Assembly (NCBI GenBank): GCA_021821465.1
Contig: JAKACM010000018.1
Span: 1-60,534, forward strand
Length of the DNA: 60,534 nt
Source: Bacillota bacterium
Lineage (GTDB): Bacteria; Bacillota; Sulfobacillia; Sulfobacillales; Sulfobacillaceae
Reading direction: 5' to 3'
Shown: positions 16,062-24,171 of the stretch, one piece after another
How the letters are laid out: each line of letters starts with the position of its first letter
Position numbering within the stretch: the first letter of the stretch is position 1
Made by a program: the position numbers and the translations under genes
Notes under the pieces: model-generated
The model's database searches: none
The model's input: only the letters and a program-made list of their open reading frames with translations
What the model was told of the DNA's origin: nothing

Positions 16062-16954
16062 GCCTCCATGAAAGTGGTGGAGCGCATTATGCCGAGCAGC
16101 GGAACATCAAGAGGAACCGTCACGGCCGATCGGGAAAGTCGATACGGCTCATGATAGATTTGTGATGGGCTGGATTAATCTTGCGTAATGAGGTTGTAAC
16201 AAAGACGATTCATAAGCACTTGTTTTTGTTGGAGGGCTCTTGCTCTCGGAAGTCATTGGATGCAGAACCTCAAGGCTTCCATATGTGTTAAGAACGCCTT
16301 CCACGAAAAATGGGGGGGCATAAACATTAAACAGGAGCTTTGGCATCCGAACCCTCAATTTCCATACAAGCTCCTTGTTCGTTCGTTTGCGGGAGATTGA
16401 TCCTCGTTGCGTCAGATTACATCGTATTTTACGCTACTTAATGAGATGCAATGGAGGGCCAATATTCCGCCGGATCATTAATGTGATCGGCCGTTTTATG
16501 CCAAGGCGAACACTATCTGCATTCTCCGATCAACTCTTCTTTGCCGCATATTGATTGTTTAGCTCGATATATCCTCGATAGGAACCGGCTCAGAGATTTC
16601 GATTCACCCTCTTCGGAGTCATGAGGGACGCATTAATAAGAAAGATCTCTGAAGTATCGTCTTGGCCTACGTCTATTTCGCGTCATTTAGACGGAATTTT
16701 CGTAACCGTTATACATTCAGCCAATTTCTAGCAGTTACTTTCCAATTAAAATCCAACGGGTGACAATTAGAGGGATTTTTCTCGTGAATTCGCATGTTTT
16801 CATCATCGTCTTAGAACCTTTGATCCTAAAACTTGGAATGGTATCGTAATCATGACTAAGTATTTCAATGTTATGGCCATATGAAAGTTTAATAGGCGTC
16901 ATGAATCGACATTGTGAAATATGACCGCTGACAGCCCGAACAATCTTTCCTACA
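16062..16954. other. long intergenic region, no gene recognised
   Basis: Nearly 900 bases without a believable reading frame. Short frames on the minus strand at 16149-16358 and 16735-16968 have no ribosome sites. It ends at the c-di-AMP riboswitch; the promoter of that leader should lie between about 16700 and 16950, but I cannot name it with confidence. Confidence 0.35.
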
Positions 16955-17078
16955 CTGACGCCAGCCAAATGGTCGCTATATCGACCACCGGGGGAACCAC
17001 ATTTTGGGGTGAATCGACAATTCTTGTCGACGGGGACACTCTCCCAAGCCGAACCCGACAGCTAACTCCGGAGGCGCA
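16955..17078 (+). promoter_or_regulatory. cyclic di-AMP riboswitch (ydaO-yuaA type)
   Basis: Conserved blocks of the ydaO aptamer are present in order: CGGGGGAACCACATTTTGGGG near 16989 followed by GTGAATC, then a variable hairpin ACAATTCTTGT, then GGGGACACTCTCCC, and finally AACCCGACAGCTAACTCCGG at 17052-17071. The outer stem is formed by GACGCC near 16957 and GGAGGCGC near 17070. In this family c-di-AMP binding turns expression off. Only about seven bases separate the aptamer from the ribosome site CAGGAGGGG, so control of ribosome access is more likely here than a separate terminator; this is inference. Confidence 0.9.
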
Positions 17079-17103
17079 AAATTACAGGAGGGGAGATTGG
17101 TGA

Positions 17104-18243
17104 ATGCATTATCGCTTTTTACAAGGAGCTATGGTGACGGGATTAACAACGGCGTTAAGTATGGTACTGTCCACTTCGGTTAGCGCCGCTTCGGTTCCGG
17201 AAAGCGTGCAGGTGTTAGCCCAAGAGCATCCTGCGATGAATCAAATTCTTCAACAAGGGAGTACCGGTCATTGGGTGGCCACTCTGCAAGCGGATTTATA
17301 TCTACTGGGATATCACAGTGTCGGCATGGATGACGGCATTTTTGGGCCCAAAACCCTGGGTGCTTTGAAAAGTTTTCAAACGGCCAACGGGTTTCAACCC
17401 ACCGGGGTCACCTCGGGTCCGGTATGGCAAGATATTCTCGCCGGATTCCATTTAACTCCTAGGTATAGGGGGCCGATGACATTTGGGGTCAATGTGCCGG
17501 CCGTGCCGGCTGGTTCGCACCCCGCGCTCTTTCAGAGCCTTTCTCTTGGCTCGCAAGGACATTGGGTCGCAACATTGCAAGCCGACTTGAAATTGCTGGG
17601 GTATTCGCAGGTCAGTACAGATAACGGAGTTTTTGGCCAAGGCACTCTTCAGGCCATGCAAGCATTTCAAAAGGATCATGGAATTCCTGTGACTCAAGAA
17701 ACCACATATGCGACTTGGAAACAAATTCTCACGACTCTGGGCGTCTTGGGGCCGCAAACGCAGCTGTTGCAAACGGGATCTCCCACCGGGACGCCACAAA
17801 CATCTAATCAGGCGGATGAATCGGGTACCGGCAACAGTTCATCCCAGCCTGCATCACCCACTCAATCCAATGCTTCTACAGCACCGTCCCCGAATGCTAA
17901 TACCATTGACGGACGACCCGTGCTTAAAGTCTATCACATGGAAGCCACAGCATACGGGCCCAGCCTTAAGGACAACTATCCCTATGGGCCAGTCGATGCT
18001 TTTGGACAACCTCTGGCATCTGGAATGGTGGCTGTGGACCCCTCGCTTATTCCCCTCAAATCTTACGTCTACGTAAAAGGATACACGGACTCCCACTTGC
18101 CTTCCGGAGGGTTTTTAGGCCGCGCTATGGACACCGGAGGAGCCATTAAAGGGCAGCGCATCGATATCTTCATGAACACAAATTCTCAGACAGTTTCGAA
18201 TTTTGGAATTGAACCGGTAACGGTTTACGTGTTGGGCAAATAG
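17104..18243 (+). CDS. secreted cell-wall protein: two peptidoglycan-binding domains plus 3D domain
   Basis: The 379-residue product starts with a signal peptide (hydrophobic core to about residue 28, ending SVSAAS). Two PG_binding_1 domains follow at about 46-120 and 140-210, each with GSxGHWVATLQADLxLLGY and a DGxFGxxT-type end. After a Ser/Pro/Thr-rich linker (215-265) comes the 3D domain (about 275-379), with its three conserved aspartates visible in AVDPSLIPL, AMDTGGAIKG and IDIFM. 3D domains occur in Rpf-like muralytic enzymes that cut peptidoglycan. The riboswitch in the leader ties wall remodelling to c-di-AMP. An AGGAGGGGAG ribosome site precedes the ATG. Confidence 0.88.
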   Translation: MHYRFLQGAMVTGLTTALSMVLSTSVSAASVPESVQVLAQEHPAMNQILQQGSTGHWVATLQADLYLLGYHSVGMDDGIFGPKTLGALKSFQTANGFQPTGVTSGPVWQDILAGFHLTPRYRGPMTFGVNVPAVPAGSHPALFQSLSLGSQGHWVATLQADLKLLGYSQVSTDNGVFGQGTLQAMQAFQKDHGIPVTQETTYATWKQILTTLGVLGPQTQLLQTGSPTGTPQTSNQADESGTGNSSSQPASPTQSNASTAPSPNANTIDGRPVLKVYHMEATAYGPSLKDNYPYGPVDAFGQPLASGMVAVDPSLIPLKSYVYVKGYTDSHLPSGGFLGRAMDTGGAIKGQRIDIFMNTNSQTVSNFGIEPVTVYVLGK

Positions 18244-18256
18244 AGCGTTCTTGTAC

Positions 18257-18296
18257 AAAAACATGGGAGTTGCCCTTGACTCCCATGTTTTTGTTT
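18257..18296 (+). terminator. rho-independent terminator after the 3D-domain gene
   Basis: AAAAACATGGGAGT (18257-18270) and ACTCCCATGTTTTT (18279-18292) form a perfect 14-bp stem with an 8-base loop, followed by GTTTTG. It lies 14 bases after the stop codon. The A-run on the left side gives a U-run for the other strand too. Confidence 0.85.
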
Positions 18297-18386
18297 TGTC
18301 TTCTGGCGTTGATTCTATCGCTTTGTGGTTTTCGAGGAAGGATTTTCCGCATTTTTCGCGAAATATTATTATGAGGTGAAAAAACG

Positions 18387-18725
18387 ATGAGAATACATTC
18401 ATTCGGGGAATTCTGGCCGTATTATCTGGATCAGCACCGTCGGCCCCAGACTCGTTTAATGCATTTTATCGGCAGCGGAATGGCTTTGATTGCGATATTG
18501 GTAGCCATTCTAACCCTAAATGTCTGGTACGTGGTGGCGGCCCTGATATGCGGATATGGATTTGCCTGGTACGGTCATGTTTTTTTTGAAAAAAACCGTC
18601 CGGCCACATGGCGTTTTCCCCAATACTCTCTGGTAGCTGATCTTCTCTTGTTTTGGATAATGCTGACTCGCGGTTTTGCTTTTGAAGACGGATCCTTGCC
18701 TAAAAATCCCCTAAAAGGCGAATAG
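18387..18725 (+). CDS. DUF962/Mpo1-like membrane protein
   Basis: The 112 residues match the Mpo1-like family: FWPYYLDQHRRPQTRLMHFIGSG at the start, two or three membrane helices, and the second histidine group in WYGHVFFEKNRPATWRFP. The conserved HR and HxxG-type histidines would bind iron in the yeast homologue, which oxidises 2-hydroxy fatty acids. A GAGGTG site precedes the ATG. The activity in bacteria is not established. Confidence 0.82.
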   Translation: MRIHSFGEFWPYYLDQHRRPQTRLMHFIGSGMALIAILVAILTLNVWYVVAALICGYGFAWYGHVFFEKNRPATWRFPQYSLVADLLLFWIMLTRGFAFEDGSLPKNPLKGE

Positions 18726-18808
18726 AGATCCGTCACGTGTCGTCTCGTCTTAAAGAACATAGTCCAACCTCCCGGAAGATATATATAGAGGAAGAGGAGG
18801 GGAGGGCG

Positions 18809-19315
18809 ATGTTGTCGAGATGGCGCTTTGGGCTCGCAACAGTCGCGGGGGTAATACTCGCGACGGGATTAACAGGCTGTGGGACGAAGAATACCATTGG
18901 GAATATGCCTCTGACTGTGCGTAAGATAGTCAATACTTCCACCTTGTCCGGACAAAATATCGGAACCAATATTTTAAGGGTCACAGGGAACGGCAATTAT
19001 ATCGGGAGTGGAAAGATTCCGGGGTACTATAATTACGGCCCGGCGTATTACAATGGCTCTGATGCCTATTATGTGAGTCTGGAGGTCCCCATTAATGTTG
19101 CGGGGATCGAAAGAAGGCTTCATTATATGCCCCATGTTTTAGGTTCAACAACGCTGGTCGGGCAGGTTTATATTTATCTGCCTCCTTTGTCGAACGAGGC
19201 GTTTGATCGTCTGTATTTTGATCCGAGCACACGCCTGGCCTTATTCAAATTCAAGTTGTTGCCCACCGGACAGGTTCTGGATGTATCATGGGACGCGGTA
19301 TTGGTAAACAGTTGA
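18809..19315 (+). CDS. lipoprotein of unknown function
   Basis: The ATG at 18809 follows an excellent GAGGAGGGGAGGG site, better than the earlier GTG at 18737. The 168-residue product has a signal peptide ending in the lipobox LTGC (cysteine 24), so it is anchored outside the membrane. The mature part is rich in Tyr, Asn and Gly (PGYYNYGPAYYNGSDAYYVS) and probably beta-rich. I do not recognise a family. A single gene, followed by an insertion element. Confidence 0.7.
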   Translation: MLSRWRFGLATVAGVILATGLTGCGTKNTIGNMPLTVRKIVNTSTLSGQNIGTNILRVTGNGNYIGSGKIPGYYNYGPAYYNGSDAYYVSLEVPINVAGIERRLHYMPHVLGSTTLVGQVYIYLPPLSNEAFDRLYFDPSTRLALFKFKLLPTGQVLDVSWDAVLVNS

Positions 19316-19448
19316 GTTTTTTGTTGAGCATTGTTTAACCCGTGCGGCAAGAAGTCTCCTGTCCTCTATAGGCGGGAGATGCATGGCCACCGGCGAAGCG
19401 TAGTTTGCAAAATGCCCATCGCCATGAAATAATCATTCAGTGTTCTTG

Positions 19449-19815
19449 ATGTACTATCACCTGGTCTTAGTGATCAAGTATCGTCGAGAAGTGATTGACG
19501 ATACAAATATCGAATCGTCTCCAAGAAATATTTGAGTATATTACGCCGAGTTACCATATTACATTGCAGGAATGGAATCACGAGAAAGACCACGTTCATA
19601 TTTTGTTCAAGGCACAACCGAACAGCGCATTGTCCAAATTCATCAATGCCGATAAGAGCACCTCATCACGGCTGATCAAAAAAGAACATTCCGTGATCAA
19701 AAAATCTCTGTGGAAAGAATATTTTTGGTCGAGGAGCTTCTGTTTGCTGACAACGGGCGGGGCGCCGATGGAAGTGGTCAGACGTTAGATTGAAAGCCGA
19801 GGTGAAAAGCTATGA
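19449..19815 (+). pseudogene. tnpA: IS200-type Y1 (HUH) transposase TnpA, frameshifted
   Basis: The beginning MYYHLVLVIKYRREVIDD is in one frame (ATG 19449) and the rest, SNRLQEIFEYI ... EKDHVHILFKAQP, in another, so a frameshift lies near 19500-19515. The HUH-type metal motif is visible as HVHILF. A second lesion is a TAG at 19786-19788 where the family has a tyrosine codon (VVRR-stop-IES). The frame then ends overlapping the tnpB start. Both lesions indicate a dead transposase. Confidence 0.8.
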
Positions 19816-20939
19816 ACACGGCATTTCCATATCGTCTCTATCCCAATCCGGAGCAAGAAATTCTCATCCATAAAACGTTGGGATGTGTACGTTTTATCTA
19901 TAACCGAATGCTGGCGAATCGCCAGGCAATCTATGCGCCATGCCAGGATGATAAGGAAGCCTCGGAGAAACAGAAATATGTGCTTCCGGTCGATCTCAAA
20001 AAAGAATGCGCATGGCTCAAAGACGTAGCCAGTCTGGCTCTGGCCAATGCTCAGCGAAATGTGCAGACGGCTTACCGGAACTTCTTCCGTGATCCATCCG
20101 TAGGCTTTCCGCAGTTCAAGAGCCAGCATCATGATAAAAAGTCCTTGAACACGAACAATCAAGGGGGGACGATGCGACTCATTGACAGCCAAACCTTCCG
20201 ACTCCCGAAGCTGAAAGATGTCCGGATTAGACGGCACCGTCCGTTGTCGAAGAACGCCGTCATAAAGTCGGCAACCATCAGCCAAACACCCCGGGGGAAT
20301 TGCGACGTTTCTGTGTTGGTGGAGTGCGCCGCGAGTATTCAGCCCGTAGAACCCACTACAGAGACGGTATTGGGGTTGGATTATTCATCGCCGTCGTTAT
20401 ATGTGGATAGCGAAGGAACCCCCGCGAACTATCCCCAATGCTATCGTCAAGCAGAAGCCCAACTAAAAAAAGCCCAACGTCAATTATCGCACCGTAAAAA
20501 AGGCGGTCAGAACCGGGAAAAGCAACGTCTTACAGTCGCCAAATTGCACGAAAAAGTCGCCAATCCACGCCAAGACTTCTGGCCAAAGCTGTCCCGGCAG
20601 ATAGCCAATACCTACATAGCAGGTGCCAGGGAAGACTTAAATATGCGGGGAATGGCACAACAAAGGTTTCATATGGGAAAATCCACGCATGATAATGAGT
20701 TCGGCATGTTCAAAGCCTTTCTCGCGTACAGACTGGCCGAGCCAGGGAAACCACTCGTCGTGATAGACAAATGGTTTCCATCCCGTAAACGCTGTCGGTT
20801 TTGCCAACATGAGAACAAAGAACTCACATGGGCCGATCGTGTTGGGGTGTGCCCTCACGGTGGAGCAGAATTAGACCGGGACGAAAATGCCGCCATCCAC
20901 ACCCAAAATGAAGGGTGTCGGATGCTGGATCTAGCCTGA
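19812..20939 (+). CDS. tnpB: TnpB (OrfB) RNA-guided nuclease of IS200/IS605 element
   Basis: The 375 residues have the TnpB layout: N-terminal helix-turn-helix (MNTAFPYRLYPNPEQE ... CVRFIYNRML), a beta-barrel core, and the RuvC domain with LGLDYS (first Asp), REDLNMRGM (Glu) and the last Asp in ELDRDENAAIH. The zinc ribbon reads CRFC ... CPHGG: the fourth cysteine (normally CPHCG) is glycine. So the catalytic triad is kept but the zinc site is incomplete, which may weaken activity. The family cuts DNA guided by an RNA from the element's right end, which here would be within 20800-21057. The ATG overlaps the end of the tnpA relic. Confidence 0.88.
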   Translation: MNTAFPYRLYPNPEQEILIHKTLGCVRFIYNRMLANRQAIYAPCQDDKEASEKQKYVLPVDLKKECAWLKDVASLALANAQRNVQTAYRNFFRDPSVGFPQFKSQHHDKKSLNTNNQGGTMRLIDSQTFRLPKLKDVRIRRHRPLSKNAVIKSATISQTPRGNCDVSVLVECAASIQPVEPTTETVLGLDYSSPSLYVDSEGTPANYPQCYRQAEAQLKKAQRQLSHRKKGGQNREKQRLTVAKLHEKVANPRQDFWPKLSRQIANTYIAGAREDLNMRGMAQQRFHMGKSTHDNEFGMFKAFLAYRLAEPGKPLVVIDKWFPSRKRCRFCQHENKELTWADRVGVCPHGGAELDRDENAAIHTQNEGCRMLDLA

Positions 20940-21098
20940 TCCATCATCAAGAACCGTGGGGCACACGGGGATAGCTTGGTCATTATGCCAGCATTAGCGG
21001 GTACGTCCCAAGAAGCCCCCACCTCTCAGCGTGAGCGTAGGGGGTGAGAGTATGTCACATGTGGATAGACAGTCCGAAAATGAGGAAGGGTGGTGAGC

Positions 21099-22241
21099 AT
21101 GACGCACACATCTGATACGGAATGGGGATTTAGTACACAGGCCATTCACAAATCAAGGTCGTCAATAGACCAATCACGATCGGTAACGATGCCAATCTAT
21201 CAAACCAGTACATATGCAAGAAGTGTAGATGACAATGCACCGCAATACGAATATGCGCGCGGTGATTCTCCGAACCGTGAGGCACTGGAAGATACCCTAG
21301 CATCTTTGGAAAGAGGTCGTTACGCGGTCGTTTTCGGATCGGGAATGGCGGCATGTGATGCAATTTTACGTCGTCTTTCTCCGGGTGAGCACATTGTGGC
21401 TGGTCACGATCTCTATGGAGGCGTCTACCGGTTGTTTGAACAAGTTTACCGCCCTCAAGGATACCATATAGATTATTGTGATTTTGACGGCAAATGGACC
21501 TCCGCAATTGATCCCTTAACTCGTTTGGTCTGGTTTGAAACCCCCTCTAATCCCTTGCTTCAGGTCACCGATATTGAGAAGGTGTCCCAAGAAGCTCATA
21601 GCCGCGGGCTGAGCGTGGTTATCGACAATACTTTTGCGTCCCCTTATCTGCAGAATCCGCTGACCTTGGGTGCTGATTTGGTAGTCCACTCCATGACCAA
21701 GTATATTGCCGGTCATTCTGATGTCATAGGCGGAGCCGTTATCGGCAACGACCGCGGATGGCAGGACCACTTGAGATTTCTGCGCAATGCGGCGGGGCCG
21801 ACATTAGGACCTTTTGATGCTTGGCTGATTCTACGAGGCTTGAAGACTTTGGCTTTGAGGATGGAGCAGCATAGCCAAAACGCGGAAGACTTGGCGGAAT
21901 TTCTGGGCAATCATTCGCGAGTACAGGAAGTCTATTATCCATGGACACAGCCTGTGGGCCGCAAGCAGATGCGAAGGGGGGGAGGGATGATATCATTTGT
22001 GTTAAAGCCGGGAAATATCAGCCAAGTTCATGGGGTAATGGGTAAGTTGCATCTGTTTCAACTTGCCGAAAGCTTGGGAGGGGTAGAATCTTTGGTTAGC
22101 CATCCCGCAACCATGACACACAGTGCGGTGCCGGAAGCACAGAGAATGCGTAGAGGTATTGTTCCGGGGCTCATTAGATTATCTGTTGGAATCGAAGACG
22201 GTAAAGATCTGATTACGGATTGGGATAAGGCATTGTCCTAA
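21099..22241 (+). CDS. cystathionine gamma-synthase/lyase-type PLP enzyme
   Basis: A 380-residue member of the Cys/Met metabolism PLP family. Visible motifs are YEYARGDSPNREALE, the FGSGMAA phosphate-binding segment, IDNTFASPYLQNPL with the PLP-contacting Asp, and HSMTKYIAGHSDVIGG with Lys201 forming the Schiff base. The family holds cystathionine gamma-synthase, cystathionine lyases and O-acetylhomoserine sulfhydrylase; I cannot separate these by eye. The ATG at 21099 has GAGGAAGGG 9 bases upstream, while GTG 21090 overlaps that site. No SAM riboswitch is seen upstream. Confidence 0.88.
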   Translation: MTHTSDTEWGFSTQAIHKSRSSIDQSRSVTMPIYQTSTYARSVDDNAPQYEYARGDSPNREALEDTLASLERGRYAVVFGSGMAACDAILRRLSPGEHIVAGHDLYGGVYRLFEQVYRPQGYHIDYCDFDGKWTSAIDPLTRLVWFETPSNPLLQVTDIEKVSQEAHSRGLSVVIDNTFASPYLQNPLTLGADLVVHSMTKYIAGHSDVIGGAVIGNDRGWQDHLRFLRNAAGPTLGPFDAWLILRGLKTLALRMEQHSQNAEDLAEFLGNHSRVQEVYYPWTQPVGRKQMRRGGGMISFVLKPGNISQVHGVMGKLHLFQLAESLGGVESLVSHPATMTHSAVPEAQRMRRGIVPGLIRLSVGIEDGKDLITDWDKALS

Positions 22242-22267
22242 GTTGTTCGGATTACGCGGTCTCGAGT

Positions 22268-22295
22268 GGAATGTTCCTTGTGAAAGGAACATTCC
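22268..22295. terminator. perfect 12-bp hairpin after the PLP-enzyme gene
   Basis: GGAATGTTCCTT and AAGGAACATTCC pair perfectly around a GTGA loop, 26 bases after the stop of the PLP-enzyme gene. No U-tract follows, so it may be a weak terminator, an attenuator or an mRNA processing site. Confidence 0.4.
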
Positions 22296-22400
22296 GGGCT
22301 GTTGGTCAGGAAACTTGTGGGAATTCGTGAGGCGGCTCAACTTTTGGCCGAGTCCAGAACTTTGCGCCGTAAAGCGGCAAAGAGATCACGGAGGTATGAC

Positions 22401-23810
22401 ATGGGAGAAGTATGGATTGACGGAAAACGGGTGACAACTTCAAAGGCCTATTCGGTTTATGACAAGTATCGTCAGACGGTCATCGGCGAAGCCGGGGAGG
22501 CCGATGCGCAGATGATCCGTCTTGCGGTCGATAGTGCCGAACGGGCAAAGCGTCATCCGATCCCGGTTCATGAGCGGGCGAAAATATTGGAGCGAACGGC
22601 TGCTCTTTTGCAAGATCAGCTGGATGTCTTAGCACATCTCATCTCTCAAGAGGCGGGGAAACCTTTGAAAGATGCGCGTGCGGAACTGAGCCGAGGGCAA
22701 CAGACCTTGCATTACGCTGCTTTGGCGGCCGAAACTTTGCATGGTGAAGAAGTTCCGGTGCGAGGAAATCCCGGATCGGAAAAGCGTCTGGCTTTTACCT
22801 TGCGAAAACCATACGGCACGGTATTGGCAATTACCCCTTTCAATTTTCCCCTCAATCTCGTGTTGCATAAGGTTGCTCCGGCTATAGCGGCCGGCAACGC
22901 GGTAATTCTCAAGCCGGCGCCCCAAACACCCTTGATTGCCATGAAACTGGCGGAGATCATGGCCGATGCGGGTTTGCCTAACGGGTGGCTGAGTGTTTTG
23001 ACGGGATCGGGTCCGGATTTGGGTCAAGAGCTGGTTTCTCATCCCGGCGTTCAACTCATCAGTTTCACCGGATCACAAAAGGTCGGACAAGAGATTCGTG
23101 CCCAAGCCCGGCTCAAACCGGTGCTCCTGGAACTGGGCAATAATTCTGCCAACATCGTACACGGGGACGCGGATTTGGATTTGGCAGCCGGAATTTTGGC
23201 CGCACGGGCTTTCGGCTATGCGGGGCAGGTTTGTATTGCCGTACAAAGGATATATGTTCAGCGTAAAATCTTCGATGCTTTTCAAGATCGGCTGATCCGG
23301 GCGTCTCGGGCGTTGGTGGTGGGAGATCCCGAAGATCCTCAGACGGACGTCGGCCCGATGATTTCCCTTGAGGCAGCGACAAGAGCCTGGTCATGGTATT
23401 CCGATGCGTTAGACCAAGGAGCCAAAGCCGTTCTTCCTGCGGAAAAAAACGGAACATTCATGACCCCCGCACTTTTGGTGAATGTCGAACCCTCCATGCA
23501 GGTCATGGCGGAAGAGGCATTCGCGCCTTTAGCGGGATTAGTGCCATATGACGATATCGATCAGGCTATTAAGTGGGCCAATGACAGCCGTTACGGATTA
23601 CAAGCCGGTGTTTTTACCACCTCCTTGCCCGTAGCCATGAACTGTGCCGAAAGGCTGGAAGTGGGCGGGGTGATCATTAATGACTCATCATCCTACCGCG
23701 CCGACAATATGCCTTATGGCGGCATAAAAGATTCGGGTCTGGGGCGTGAAGGACCCGAGTATGCGGTGTTGGAAATGACGTACCCGCGTGTTGTCGTATT
23801 AAATCTGTAA
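22401..23810 (+). CDS. NAD(P)-dependent aldehyde dehydrogenase
   Basis: The 469-residue product has the ALDH fold: ITPFNFPLN at 144-152, FTGSQKVG, the general base E244 in LLELGNNSANIV, and the nucleophile C278 in FGYAGQVCIA. ALDHs oxidise aldehydes to acids; substrate possibilities include succinate semialdehyde, lactaldehyde or glyceraldehyde 3-phosphate (non-phosphorylating), and I cannot decide. The start at 22401 has GGAGGT 6 bases upstream; a TTG 99 bases earlier extends the frame without a ribosome site. A good terminator follows the gene. Confidence 0.88.
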   Translation: MGEVWIDGKRVTTSKAYSVYDKYRQTVIGEAGEADAQMIRLAVDSAERAKRHPIPVHERAKILERTAALLQDQLDVLAHLISQEAGKPLKDARAELSRGQQTLHYAALAAETLHGEEVPVRGNPGSEKRLAFTLRKPYGTVLAITPFNFPLNLVLHKVAPAIAAGNAVILKPAPQTPLIAMKLAEIMADAGLPNGWLSVLTGSGPDLGQELVSHPGVQLISFTGSQKVGQEIRAQARLKPVLLELGNNSANIVHGDADLDLAAGILAARAFGYAGQVCIAVQRIYVQRKIFDAFQDRLIRASRALVVGDPEDPQTDVGPMISLEAATRAWSWYSDALDQGAKAVLPAEKNGTFMTPALLVNVEPSMQVMAEEAFAPLAGLVPYDDIDQAIKWANDSRYGLQAGVFTTSLPVAMNCAERLEVGGVIINDSSSYRADNMPYGGIKDSGLGREGPEYAVLEMTYPRVVVLNL

Positions 23811-23818
23811 GGATGTGT

Positions 23819-23870
23819 GAAGGCGGGGACCAAGAACAGAGAAAGTCCTTGGCTCCCACCTTCTTTTTTT
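23819..23870 (+). terminator. rho-independent terminator after the aldehyde dehydrogenase gene
   Basis: AAGGCGGGGACCAAG and CTTGGCTCCCACCTT (about 23819-23833 and 23848-23862) pair with small bulges. The loop is about 14 bases and a run of seven T follows. Confidence 0.75.
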
Positions 23871-24171
23871 GACCCATGAAGTGGGGATCAGGCCCAATAA
23901 GGGATATGCGGCATGATGCTTTTATACAGTGATCATCCAACGGATTTCCCGTTGCCTGATCGAATCGACTTAAGGGGGAGGTGACTCTATGGCAAAATCC
24001 GACATAGGTCTTTGTAATAAAGGTGTCGGTCTTTTACCTGGCGGCCGATAACAAACGGTTGGCTTATGGGAATTCCGTACGCTGATAAGCATCTTCAATT
24101 TCTTCGATAGAGTCCTATGAAGTTGCATTTAGGGAACAGGAACTTCTTGGATTTATGGCGAATTAAAAGTT
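23871..24171 (+). other. gap before recQ with a possible 20-codon ORF
   Basis: The ATG at 23989 is preceded by AAGGGGGAGGTG, a strong ribosome site, and opens a 20-codon frame ending at 24051 (MAKSDIGLCNKGVGLLPGGR). It may be a small peptide, a leader or the stump of a lost gene. Nothing else is recognised. Confidence 0.3.

Larger units (their letters stand above)
19345..21057 (+). mobile_element. IS200/IS605-type element with decayed tnpA and full-length tnpB
   Basis: Left end: a hairpin (TCTCC ... GGAGA, 19355-19379) in a sequence of the IS605 end type. Inside lie the Y1 transposase relic and tnpB. Right end: CCCCC-ACCT-CTCA-GCG-TGAG-CGTA-GGGGG at 21016-21044, a two-part hairpin, then TATGTCAC, which resembles the right end of this family. 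The outer borders are estimated. The element sits between the lipoprotein and the PLP-enzyme gene without breaking either. With tnpA broken it can move only if helped in trans. Confidence 0.7.

Noticed and set aside
16921..17103. 60-codon frame upstream of the 3D-domain gene
   Set aside because: It is fully covered by the conserved c-di-AMP riboswitch sequence; the open frame is accidental.
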